NCBI GenBank assembly: GCA_034408935.1
Contig: DAOUMV010000021.1
Span: 1-64,000, forward strand
Source: DAOUMF01 sp034408935
GTDB taxonomy: Bacteria; Chloroflexota; Dehalococcoidia; SM23-28-2; RBG-16-64-32
Length of the DNA: 64,000 bases
Direction: 5' to 3'
Below, one piece after another: positions 43,383-50,485 of the stretch. How positions within the stretch are numbered: position 1 is the first letter of the stretch; every line of letters starts with the position of its first letter. The notes beneath the pieces are model-generated. The model made no database searches. It saw only the letters and a program-made list of their open reading frames with translations, and was not told where the DNA came from. Made by a program: the position numbers and the translations under genes.

Positions 43383-44024
43383 CTAGCGCAGCGCCCTGAT
43401 GGCGCCGATGACGCGGCCCTGCACCTCCACGTTGTCGGCCTCCGTGTGGATGGGCTGCATCGCCTCGTTGGCGGGCTGAAGACGGACGCGGGAGCCCTCG
43501 CGGTAGAGGTGCTTGAGGGTGGCTTCCTGCTCCCGCTTCAGCCAGGCCGCCACCATGTCCCCGTTTCGGGCGGCGGGCGCTGGCTCCATGAGCACTATGT
43601 CGCCGTCGTTGACTAGGGCGTCGATCATCGAGTTCCCTTTGACCCGCAGGGCGTATATGTTTTCGCTGCCGCTGACCATATCCGGGGGAACCTCCAGCGT
43701 CTCCTCGGGGTCGTAGGTCTGCCAGGTCTCGGCGGTGGGCACGGGGATGGGCTCCCCAGCGGCGATCGTGCCGATGATGGGGATGGGCACCACGCGGGGT
43801 CGGCGGCCCCCCGGCTCCAGCAGCTCGATGGCGCGGGATACTTCGCGGTCGCGGCGCATGTAGCCGTTCTTCTCCAGTATGCGCAGGTTGTAGTCAACCA
43901 CGGAGGTGGAGCTGATGTTGCACGCCTCCTGGATCTGGCGGATGCTCGGAGGGTAGTCATGCTCATCGATGAACTCGCCGATGAACTCCAGGATGCGCCG
44001 TTGCTTCGCCGATAGCTGCTTCAT
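43383..44024 (-). CDS. lexA: LexA SOS repressor
   Basis: 213 residues. The winged-helix domain is SAKQRRILEFIGEFIDEHDYPPSIRQIQEACNISSTSVVDYNLRILEKNGY. The autocleavage site is Ala-Gly in GTIAAGEPI, catalytic Ser in GNSMIDALVND and Lys in VAAWLKRE. DNA damage would trigger RecA-stimulated self-cleavage. The ATG at 44024 has GGGAG 7 bases upstream; an extension to 44042 is less likely. A strong promoter and a palindromic operator lie just upstream, consistent with autoregulation. Confidence 0.95.
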   Translation of the reverse strand: MKQLSAKQRRILEFIGEFIDEHDYPPSIRQIQEACNISSTSVVDYNLRILEKNGYMRRDREVSRAIELLEPGGRRPRVVPIPIIGTIAAGEPIPVPTAETWQTYDPEETLEVPPDMVSGSENIYALRVKGNSMIDALVNDGDIVLMEPAPAARNGDMVAAWLKREQEATLKHLYREGSRVRLQPANEAMQPIHTEADNVEVQGRVIGAIRALR

Positions 44025-44054
44025 AGCTCGTCTCCCTGACAAGTTATGGAACCT

Positions 44055-44070
44055 TTGTTCGCTAGAACAA
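44055..44070. promoter_or_regulatory. Candidate LexA operator
   Basis: TTGTTCGCTAGAACAA, a perfect 6-4-6 palindrome just downstream of the lexA -10 element. It differs in arm order from the B. subtilis box (GAAC-N4-GTTC), being GTTC-N4-GAAC. Confidence 0.6.
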
Positions 44071-44071
44071 T

Positions 44072-44100
44072 AGTCTAGAGACCATCCGTTCGATTGTCAA
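44072..44100 (-). promoter_or_regulatory. lexA promoter
   Basis: Minus-strand TTGACA (44095-44100) and TAGACT (44072-44077) with a 17-base spacer, immediately followed by the candidate operator. Confidence 0.75.
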
Positions 44101-44183
44101 TACCCGCGTGCCCCTTGTACAATCCTGCCTGCCAGCACGCAGGCGCTGAGCTACCCTGTAGCACCGCTGGAAAGAGGTGGACC

Positions 44184-44915
44184 GTGGGCAGCGGTCTGGA
44201 GGACATTCGAATACCGGACGACGGCGACCGTCCCAACAAGCGGGCGCTGGTCGTGGCCGCACACCCGGACGACTCGGAGTTTGGCGTCGCCGGCACCGCT
44301 GCCTTATGGGCGCGGGACGGTTGGGAGGTGTACTACCTCATCTGCACCGATGGCTCCAAGGGGTCAGATGATCCCGCTATGACCTCCGAAAAGCTGGTGC
44401 CACTGCGCCAAGAGGAACAGCGCGCCGCCGTCCGCGTGCTGGGGGGCAAGGATGTCTTCTTCCTGGACTACGTGGACGGCGAGCTTACGTACACACGGGA
44501 GTTCGCCCGCGATGTGGTGCGGGCCATCCGCACCATTCGCCCCCACGCCGTCTTCACCAGCGACCCCAACCAGATAGTGCGCAACGTATTCATCAACCAC
44601 CCGGATCACCGCTGCGCCGGCACCGTCGTGCTGGACTGCGTCTACCCGCTGGCCCGCAACCGCCCCACGTTCCCGGAGCTGCTGGAGGAAGGTCTGGAGC
44701 CGCACAGCGCCAAAGAGGTGTATCTGTGGAGCGCCACCGATATTAACCACAAGGTTGACATCACCGACGTGATGGACCTCAAGCTGGAGGCGCTGAGCAA
44801 GCACGCTAGCCAGATGTCGGGGATGGAGGCGCGGTTGGACCAGCTACGCGCCCTCTGGAGGGAACAGGACGGGCGCTACATGGAGAACTTCCGCCGCATC
44901 GTCATCCCCTTCTGA
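44184..44915 (+). CDS. LmbE/PIG-L family deacetylase
   Basis: 243 residues, zinc-dependent N-acetylglucosaminyl deacetylase fold. AHPDDSEFGVAGT near residue 25 gives the first zinc ligands (His, Asp-Asp) and NHPDHRCAGTVVLD the second His group. Such enzymes deacetylate GlcNAc-linked compounds, as in mycothiol or bacillithiol synthesis; the actual substrate is open. The GTG at 44184 is preferred, since GAGG lies 6 bases upstream; an upstream ATG at 44094 would overlap the lexA promoter region. A FAH-family gene follows after 5 bases. Confidence 0.88.
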   Translation: MGSGLEDIRIPDDGDRPNKRALVVAAHPDDSEFGVAGTAALWARDGWEVYYLICTDGSKGSDDPAMTSEKLVPLRQEEQRAAVRVLGGKDVFFLDYVDGELTYTREFARDVVRAIRTIRPHAVFTSDPNQIVRNVFINHPDHRCAGTVVLDCVYPLARNRPTFPELLEEGLEPHSAKEVYLWSATDINHKVDITDVMDLKLEALSKHASQMSGMEARLDQLRALWREQDGRYMENFRRIVIPF

Positions 44916-44920
44916 TCGCT

Positions 44921-45700
44921 ATGTTGTTCGCCCGCTTCCGCCACCTCGACGCTGAGTCCTACGCTCTCGTGGAGGGCAGTCGCCTGCGGCCTCTTCAGGG
45001 TGACCTGTTTGGCGAGCACCGTCTCTTGGATGGGGCCGTCTCCCTGGACTCCGTGTCGCTGTTGCCGCCGGTGCGTCCCGGCAAGATCCTCGCCGCCGCC
45101 GTCAACTACCCCTCGCACGTGGCCGGCAGCAAGCAGATGACCGGCATGGCCGAGGCGCCTCCGGAGCCCGCGCTGTTCCTCAAGCCTTCGTCCTCGGTCA
45201 TCGGGCCGGAAGAAGCGATCGTGCTGCCCCGCGGTGCCGGCCGCGTCGACTATGAGGGCGAGCTGGTGGCGGTCATCGGCCGCCGCTGCCGCGCAGTGCC
45301 CGTGGAGGAGGCGCTGGACTACGTGTTCGGATACACCTGTGGCAACGATGTCTCCGCCCGCCGCTGGCAGCGGGGAGACCTCCAGTGGTGGCGGGCCAAG
45401 GGCAGCGACACCTTCTCGCCCATCGGCCCCTTCATCGCCACCGGTCTCGATCCCACAGACATGGAGCTGCGCACCCGCTTGAACGGACGAGAGGTGCAGA
45501 CGACGAATACGGGGGTACTCGTACACGGCGTCGCGGCTCTGGTAAGCTTCGCCTCTCAGGCGATGACGCTTGAGCCCGGCGACCTGGTGTTTACCGGGAC
45601 GCCGGGTGAGACCGGTCACCTCAGCGACGGCGATGTCGTGGAGGTCGAGATCGGCGGCATCGGCCTGCTCCGCAACCCCGTCGCGACGAAGAAATACTGA
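44921..45700 (+). CDS. Fumarylacetoacetate hydrolase family protein
   Basis: 259 residues. The metal-binding core is seen in VDYEGELVAVIGRRCRAV and FGYTCGNDVSARRWQ, with the catalytic-face segment KGSDTFSPIGPFIAT and the C-terminal GDLVFTGTPGETGHLSDGDVVEVEI. Family members act as acylpyruvases, oxaloacetate decarboxylases or hydratases. The N-terminal ~60 residues (FARFRHLDAESYALVEG) match the short FAH N-terminal extension. It begins 5 bases after the LmbE stop, so co-transcription is likely. Substrate not determinable. Confidence 0.9.
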   Translation: MLFARFRHLDAESYALVEGSRLRPLQGDLFGEHRLLDGAVSLDSVSLLPPVRPGKILAAAVNYPSHVAGSKQMTGMAEAPPEPALFLKPSSSVIGPEEAIVLPRGAGRVDYEGELVAVIGRRCRAVPVEEALDYVFGYTCGNDVSARRWQRGDLQWWRAKGSDTFSPIGPFIATGLDPTDMELRTRLNGREVQTTNTGVLVHGVAALVSFASQAMTLEPGDLVFTGTPGETGHLSDGDVVEVEIGGIGLLRNPVATKKY

Positions 45701-45749
45701 GCACAGGTAGGCTAGGAAGGGTTGTGTCTAGTGTCTGGGGGGCTGCGCG

Positions 45750-46007
45750 CTAGCTTTCGCTGCGCCTGTTGGAGGGGACTGGCAGGCGGCGGAGGAGCTT
45801 CTGGGCTTCCTCAGCGACGCCGACGTCGGAGGCGTCACAGTAGGTGGCGTAGATGGCCCTATCGATCAGGCGCAGGCCATCGCTGTTTAGCTCCGTGCGC
45901 TGCTCCTGACGCAGCCGCAGCAAGCGGTTCAGCCTGCGCAGGAAGTGAAGCTGTAGAGGCGAATAACTGGCCTCGTTCTCCGTAACCGGAGCGGCCATCT
46001 CGTCCAT
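45750..46007 (-). CDS. Small hypothetical protein
   Basis: ~85 residues, mainly helical and charged: SPLQLHFLRRLNRLLRLRQEQRTELNSDGLRLIDRAIYATYCDASDVGVAEEAQKLLRRL. No family is recognised, though a DNA- or RNA-binding or structural role would suit the Arg/Leu-rich helix. Starts at 46037, 46007 and 45998 are all possible; GGGAGG precedes the latter two, so 46007 is shown. The gene stands alone between the FAH and methyltransferase genes. Confidence 0.5.
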   Translation of the reverse strand: MDEMAAPVTENEASYSPLQLHFLRRLNRLLRLRQEQRTELNSDGLRLIDRAIYATYCDASDVGVAEEAQKLLRRLPVPSNRRSES

Positions 46008-46225
46008 CCCTCCCTTGGACTCCTCGATGCCTTTCATGTCGCCCGGCTATTGCTGTAAAGGCTGTCTACTTCTAGGGTATAGGCCGCGTTGCAGGAACGC
46101 AAGGCCACCCCGGCAGGGCGAGGGTGAATAATGGGTGCACTCACGTATAGAGACTGGCCGATGCGGAAGAAAATCGGCAGCCGTTGCCGTCCCGCAGGGC
46201 GCGGGCGCGACGACTGCCTGCCCGT

Positions 46226-47017
46226 CTATCGCTTTGTTGCCAGGATAGTGGCGTTGTCCCAGGAGAAGAGGATCTCCGCCTCCTCCCGTCGCACCTGGAA
46301 CGCCCCGCGCGTCTCCGCCGAGGCCGTGGTGAACATCTCCATGAGCTGCCGGGTGGCCTCGCGGGGCGTACCCGCTCGCTGTACCCATTCCCCGAATACC
46401 TGCGGGCTCTTCCCCGGCACGACCTTCTCCACCTTCAGGCCCGCCGCTGGCAGCAGCCTCTCCCGCCACTGTGACAGCGGGTACTCCCAGACGTGCGTTG
46501 GGTCGCGGATCTGCTCAATCTCGTTCATCAGCTCCACGAGGCCGGGCGCTTCCGGCGCCACGACATCGCAGAGCACCACATGGCCGTTGGGTCGCGTCAC
46601 GCGGGCCATCTCGCGCAGAGCGCGGGGCAGGTCATGGAAGTGATGACTAGCGTAGCGGCAGGTTATCAGGGTGAAGGTGTTGTCAGGGAAGGGCAGGCTC
46701 TCCGCTGCTGTCATGATCCACTCCAGCTTCGCCCCCAGCCCCCTCTCGCGGGTAAGGCGCTGCCCCTCGGCCAGCATCTGAGGTGTCAGGTCCGCGCCGA
46801 TGACCCGACCCGCGTCCGGTGCCAGGGCGAAGGCCGTGAACCCGGCGCCTGTGCCTACATCCAGGACGGTATCGGTGGGTGCCGCCCGGGCAAGGCGGCG
46901 CACTGTCTCCAGGGTCTCGCCGCGGAGGTGCAAGCTGCTCTCCGCATAGTGGCGTGCTCGGCGCCCGTACTGCTCTTGAGTTTCGCGCGCGCTAGGTCGA
47001 TGTCTGGGGAGGCTCAC
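46226..47017 (-). CDS. Class I SAM-dependent methyltransferase (UbiE-like)
   Basis: 263 residues. Motif I VLDVGTGAGFTAFALAP binds SAM near residue 53, acidic motif II is VIGADLTPQML, motif post-I AESLPFPDNTFTLITCRYASHHFHDLPRALREMARVTRPNGHVVLCD is typical of Methyltransf_11/UbiE enzymes. The C-terminal third is divergent. The acceptor is unknown. The ATG at 47017 overlaps the stop of the upstream ABM-like gene (ATGA), so the two are co-translated. Confidence 0.9.
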   Translation of the reverse strand: MSLPRHRPSARETQEQYGRRARHYAESSLHLRGETLETVRRLARAAPTDTVLDVGTGAGFTAFALAPDAGRVIGADLTPQMLAEGQRLTRERGLGAKLEWIMTAAESLPFPDNTFTLITCRYASHHFHDLPRALREMARVTRPNGHVVLCDVVAPEAPGLVELMNEIEQIRDPTHVWEYPLSQWRERLLPAAGLKVEKVVPGKSPQVFGEWVQRAGTPREATRQLMEMFTTASAETRGAFQVRREEAEILFSWDNATILATKR

Positions 47018-47301
47018 GGGGCGAAGAACGACCGTTCAGCGTGTCCTGGCTTGACTGCCAGGTGGAGCTGGGAGCGCAGGGACATGTGGTGCTGTTGGTT
47101 GGCGGCCCCTTCCGCCGCTTCCTTTGACTCCCAGACGCTGACCCGGCCCAGCTCTCCTGAGTTGTCGGCTGCGCTGATGGCTAAGGACTCGCGGCATCCC
47201 TTCCGGGTCCGGTTGAAGGCCGAGATCTCCTGGTTCAACCGCCTGACCTCATCTCTCTTTCCCGCCTCTGGCATCATCAGGGAGATGCGGATGTACAGCA
47301 T
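47014..47301 (-). CDS. Antibiotic-biosynthesis-monooxygenase-like small protein
   Basis: 95 residues with the dimeric alpha+beta barrel pattern of ABM-domain proteins: MLYIRISLMMPEAGKRDEVRRLNQEISAF, then GCRESLAISAADNSGELGRVSVWESKEAAEGA. Family members include quinol or heme-degrading monooxygenases and many uncharacterised proteins. AAAGGAG precedes the ATG at 47301. It is coupled to the methyltransferase downstream, suggesting that they modify the same aromatic or quinone-type compound, which is inference. Confidence 0.75.
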   Translation of the reverse strand: MLYIRISLMMPEAGKRDEVRRLNQEISAFNRTRKGCRESLAISAADNSGELGRVSVWESKEAAEGAANQQHHMSLRSQLHLAVKPGHAERSFFAP

Positions 47302-47365
47302 GGGAGTCTCCTTTCTGTGAGCGGCATCAGTCTAACGCGCGTGAATAGCGGCGGCAAGGTGTACA

Positions 47366-47398
47366 GAAAAAGGGCGCTCCCAGGGCTTGGAGCGCCCC
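47366..47398 (-). terminator. Intrinsic terminator of the zinc-ribbon gene
   Basis: Minus-strand GGGCGCTCC and GGAGCGCCC form a perfect 9-bp stem followed by TTTTT, 22 bases after the zinc-ribbon stop codon. Confidence 0.85.
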
Positions 47399-47419
47399 TT
47401 GTGCGGTGCGGGCGTGCGA

Positions 47420-47626
47420 CTAGAGCCGCAGCTTACCGTGAGAGGGCTGGCGCCGCCTCTGGCGGTGCTCGCCGTTGCCCTCGTTCTCCAACTCCAGGGC
47501 AGCGGTGGCTCCGAACTCGTACACGTAGCCGCAGGAAAGGCACGTGCTGTAGGCGCCGTGCCAGTCCTCTTCAAACAGCATAGACCCGCTACACCTGGGA
47601 CAACTCCTGGGCGGAGCAGTCTGCAT
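47420..47626 (-). CDS. Small zinc-ribbon protein under c-di-AMP riboswitch control
   Basis: 68 residues. RSCPRCSGSMLFEEDWHGAYSTCLSCGYVYEFG forms a zinc ribbon with CxxC pairs 18 residues apart; the rest is acidic then very basic (GNGEHRQRRRQPSHGKLRL). GGAGGAGG lies 8 bases upstream of the ATG at 47626. It is a single-gene transcript with a strong promoter, a c-di-AMP riboswitch and its own terminator. Layout resembles the 75-residue zinc-ribbon protein at 21947. Function unknown; the control suggests a role in osmotic, cell-wall or potassium homeostasis. Confidence 0.8.
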   Translation of the reverse strand: MQTAPPRSCPRCSGSMLFEEDWHGAYSTCLSCGYVYEFGATAALELENEGNGEHRQRRRQPSHGKLRL

Positions 47627-47655
47627 CGACCCTACCTCCTCCTAGGCTTCACAAC

Positions 47656-47689
47656 AAAAAAAGCCGCTACCAGCAGTGCTGGTGGGCCT
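47656..47689 (-). terminator. Expression-platform terminator of the c-di-AMP riboswitch
   Basis: Minus-strand ACCAGCA-C-TGCTGGT extended by outer GCC/GGC pairs, followed by seven T. It lies between the aptamer and the zinc-ribbon gene. Confidence 0.8.
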
Positions 47690-47694
47690 TTCTG

Positions 47695-47822
47695 TCGCCG
47701 CCGAGGTTAGTTGACGGGTTCGGGTTGAAAGGCTAACCCTACTCGCCGCCGGCGAGATTCACCCCAATGGCATGTCCCCCGGTCCGCCTAAGACGGATTT
47801 GGCGTGGCGGCCGCTTGTGACC
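47695..47822 (-). promoter_or_regulatory. c-di-AMP (ydaO/yuaA) riboswitch
   Basis: The minus strand shows the conserved blocks of this class in order: GGGGGACATGCC, TTGGGGTGAATCTC, GAGTAGGGTTAGCC, AACCCGAACCCGTCA, ACTAACCTCGGCGGCG. These match the ydaO consensus closely. Ligand binding in this class generally turns expression off, here through the adjacent terminator. Confidence 0.9.
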
Positions 47823-47830
47823 GCAATAAC

Positions 47831-47859
47831 ATATTAGATGGGCGGTGCTAGCGTGTCAA
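47831..47859 (-). promoter_or_regulatory. Promoter of the c-di-AMP riboswitch transcript
   Basis: Minus-strand TTGACA (47854-47859) and TAATAT (47831-47836) with a 17-base spacer, leading directly into the riboswitch. Confidence 0.85.
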
Positions 47860-47954
47860 GACCATGTGTGATCCACTAGGGACAGTCCGCTATCTGGGGC
47901 TATCCTCCAATCGCAGCTCAAGCCGGCTGCGAGAGGGGCAACCCTTGAGAAGTC

Positions 47955-47983
47955 TTGACAAAGGATAGCGCCGATGCTACGTT
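47955..47983 (+). promoter_or_regulatory. Promoter of the first B-type permease copy
   Basis: TTGACA (47955-47960) and TACGTT (47978-47983), 17-base spacer. The same arrangement recurs at 49324-49352. Confidence 0.65.
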
Positions 47984-48108
47984 ATGGCTGCCGCTGCCGG
48001 TGGCTATGCGCCTAAAGGGTGCGCTGGTCTGGCATCAGGCGGTTGCCGAGCCTGCGCGCGAATGCCATTGGCGACGCTGCCCGCTGGCCGGGCGAAGGAG
48101 GGCTGCTC

Positions 48109-49104
48109 ATGCAGCAGTACATTTTGCGGCGATCCGCCCTCAACTTGCTGGCTATCTTCTTCGTTGTCACCCTCGTCTTCCTCCTCCTGCGCATCGACAC
48201 CGATCACGTGGTCAATTCGCGTTGCCGGCAGATGTCCGCACCCGACCCGGAATCTCTCCAACGGGCATGTGACATCGTGCGCGAAGACCTGGGGCTGGAC
48301 GGATCTATCTTGGAGCAGTACAAGACCTATCTCTGGAACCTCGTCCATGGTGACCTCGGCGAGTCCTTCCAGGCTAAGGAGAAGGTCACCGAGGAGATCG
48401 GCGACCGCCTCGGCCCCTCCCTGGAGCTTGGCCTTCTCCAGATCATGGTCGCCGTATTCGTGGCCATACCCGTCGGTATCATCTCCGCCATACGTCAGGA
48501 TACGCTGATCGACTACCTTCTCCGCTTCCTCGCTATCGCCCTCCTGGGGATTCCGGTGTTCGTACTCGCTGTCTTCGTGCTCCGAAGCTCCGCGATCTAC
48601 CTGCACTACGTGCCGCCTCTGACGGAGTACAGGGACCTGCTTCCCTTCCCACCCTTCGAAACGGGTAGGGGCGTGGACGTGTGGAACAACCTTCAGATCA
48701 TGTTCATGCCTGTCATCGTCGGCGGCGTGGGCAGCGGTGCCATCATCATGCGCTTCCTCCGTTCCCAGATGCTGGAGGTGATGCGCCAGGAATACGTCCG
48801 CACGGCCTGGTCCAAGGGGCTCAAGGAGCGGGTCATCATCCTCAGGCACGCCCTGAAGAACGCCCTCATCCCCGTGATGACGGTGGTGGGCCTCCTGCTC
48901 GGGATCGTCGTTAGCGGCAACGTCATCCTGGAGACGATCTTCTTCATCCCGGGCATAGGCCTGTGGGTCGTCAACGCCATCGGCGAGTCCGACTACCCGA
49001 TCATCCAGGGTGTCGTGCTGGTCGTGGCGGTTACGCTTGTCTTCATCAATCTCCTCGTCGACATAACCTACGGCTGGCTTGACCCCAGGATCCGCTACGC
49101 CTAG
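48109..49104 (+). CDS. Peptide-type ABC transporter permease, DppB-like (copy 1)
   Basis: 331 residues, six transmembrane helices. It begins MQQYILRRSALNLLAIFFVVTLVFLLLRI. The periplasmic insert between helices 1 and 2 is long and includes REDLGLDGSILEQYKTYLWNLVHGDLGESF, the DppB/OppB hallmark. The cytoplasmic EAA loop is VRTAWSKGLKERVIILRHALKNALIP, and the end is GWLDPRIRYA. GGAGG lies 7 bases before the ATG at 48109. Two paralogous B permeases, a C permease and a binding protein form the operon. Substrate (peptide, nickel or other solute) is unknown. Confidence 0.92.
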   Translation: MQQYILRRSALNLLAIFFVVTLVFLLLRIDTDHVVNSRCRQMSAPDPESLQRACDIVREDLGLDGSILEQYKTYLWNLVHGDLGESFQAKEKVTEEIGDRLGPSLELGLLQIMVAVFVAIPVGIISAIRQDTLIDYLLRFLAIALLGIPVFVLAVFVLRSSAIYLHYVPPLTEYRDLLPFPPFETGRGVDVWNNLQIMFMPVIVGGVGSGAIIMRFLRSQMLEVMRQEYVRTAWSKGLKERVIILRHALKNALIPVMTVVGLLLGIVVSGNVILETIFFIPGIGLWVVNAIGESDYPIIQGVVLVVAVTLVFINLLVDITYGWLDPRIRYA

Positions 49105-49323
49105 AAGGCGATCGCTCCGTACGCGGGAGAGCCGCACGGTCGGGCCCAAGCGCTGGCCGCCGCATGCCCGCCGCCAAACCATCACACGGCGGCACCGTTC
49201 CAGTTGTCAGTCATCCTTCTGGCCGGGCGCCAAGTTCCAGTCACTGGCAACGCCCAGCGGTTCACCGTCTACTCTCCCCTCACCGCGCGACCTTGGTCGC
49301 AGAGGGGCAACCCGCGCCAACTC
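49105..49323. other. Spacer between permease copies
   Basis: No gene. From 49301 it repeats the region upstream of copy 1 (from 47932), including the AGAGGGGCAACCC block. Confidence 0.5.
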
Positions 49324-49352
49324 TTGACAAGGGATAGCGGCAATGCTACCTT
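49324..49352 (+). promoter_or_regulatory. Promoter of the second B-type permease copy
   Basis: TTGACA (49324-49329) and TACCTT (49347-49352), 17-base spacer, duplicated from 47955-47983. Confidence 0.65.
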
Positions 49353-49477
49353 CAAGCCACCGTCGCCCTTGGCCCTGTGCCTAGGGTGCGCTAATCTTAA
49401 TGTCACATGGTCGCCCAAATCCGTAGGCAGATGCCCGCGCCAACGACGCCCCCTGGCCGGGCCTAGGAGCGCCGCTT

Positions 49478-50473
49478 ATGCAGCAGTACATCCTGCGGCG
49501 GTCTATCCTCAACCTCCTGGCCATCTTCTTCGTGGTTACCCTCATCTTTCTGCTGCTCCGCATAGACACCGATCGCGTCGTCACTCTGAGGGCGGCGCAG
49601 ACGCAGACTTCCACCCCCGAAGCACAGGCTGCGGCCAGACAGCAGGTCCGCGAAGACCTGGGCTTGGCCGGCTCGATCCCAGAGCAGTACAAAACGTATC
49701 TGTGGAACCTTGTCCAGGGTGACCTCGGCGAGTCCTTTCAGGCCAAGGAGAAAGTCACCGAGGAGATCGGCGACCGCATCGGGCCCTCTCTGGAGCTGGG
49801 CCTGTTTCAGATCTCGGTTTCCGTGATCTTCGCCATACCCCTCGGTGTCATCTCCGCCATTCGCCAGGACAAGATTATCGACTACCTTCTCCGCTTCTTC
49901 GCCATCGCCCTCCTTGGGATCCCCATCTTCGTAATGGCCATCTTCGTACTCACGAGCTCCGCCATCTACCTCGACTACGTGCCGCCCCTCACGGAATACA
50001 AGGATCTTGTTCCCTTCCCGCCCTTCGAGACGGGCAGGGGCGTCGACGTGTGGAACAACATCCAGATCATGTTCATGCCAGCCCTGGTCGGAGGCTTGGC
50101 CGAGTCGGCCATAATCATGCGCTTCCTCCGCTCCCAGATGCTAGAAGTAATGCGTCAGGACTACGTCCGCACCGCCTGGTCCAAGGGGCTCAGAGAGCGG
50201 GTCATCATCCTCAGGCACGCCCTGAAGAACGCCCTCATCCCGGTGCTCACCGTCGTCGGCCTCCTGCTGGGGATCATCGTCAGCGGCAACGTCGTCCTGG
50301 AGACGATCTTCAACATCCCGGGGATAGGCCTATGGGTCGTCAACGCCATCGGCGAGTACGACTACCCGATCATCCAGGGTGTTGTCCTGGTCGTCGCGGG
50401 GGTGCTCGTGTTCATCAATCTCGTCGTCGACGTGCTCTACGGCTGGCTTGACCCCAGGATCCGCTACGGGTAG
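49478..50473 (+). CDS. Peptide-type ABC transporter permease, DppB-like (copy 2)
   Basis: 331 residues, the same length as copy 1. Long stretches are shared (ILNLLAIFFVVTL, QAKEKVTEEIGDR, IRQDKIIDYLLRFFAIALLGIP, FPPFETGRGVDVWNNIQIMF, MRFLRSQMLEVMRQDYVRTAWSKGL). The main differences lie in the first periplasmic segment after LLRIDTD, where copy 2 has an Ala/Gln-rich stretch, and in helix 5. These are the parts that could face the binding protein, so the copies may serve different binding proteins. AGGAG precedes the ATG. The C permease starts 12 bases after the stop. Confidence 0.92.
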   Translation: MQQYILRRSILNLLAIFFVVTLIFLLLRIDTDRVVTLRAAQTQTSTPEAQAAARQQVREDLGLAGSIPEQYKTYLWNLVQGDLGESFQAKEKVTEEIGDRIGPSLELGLFQISVSVIFAIPLGVISAIRQDKIIDYLLRFFAIALLGIPIFVMAIFVLTSSAIYLDYVPPLTEYKDLVPFPPFETGRGVDVWNNIQIMFMPALVGGLAESAIIMRFLRSQMLEVMRQDYVRTAWSKGLRERVIILRHALKNALIPVLTVVGLLLGIIVSGNVVLETIFNIPGIGLWVVNAIGEYDYPIIQGVVLVVAGVLVFINLVVDVLYGWLDPRIRYG

Positions 50474-50485
50474 GAGCGAAGGGCT

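Larger units (their letters stand above)
49301..50473 (+). repeat. Tandem duplication of promoter plus B-type permease
   Basis: The segment from 49301 to 50473 parallels 47932-49104: same promoter, leader blocks (GGGTGCGCTXXTC, CTGGCCGGGC) and 331-codon gene with most residues unchanged. The divergence is mostly silent or conservative, so both copies appear functional. Confidence 0.8.

Noticed and set aside
48019..48108. 30-codon extension of the first B permease
   Set aside because: GGAGG and the aligned start of copy 2 both place the start at 48109.
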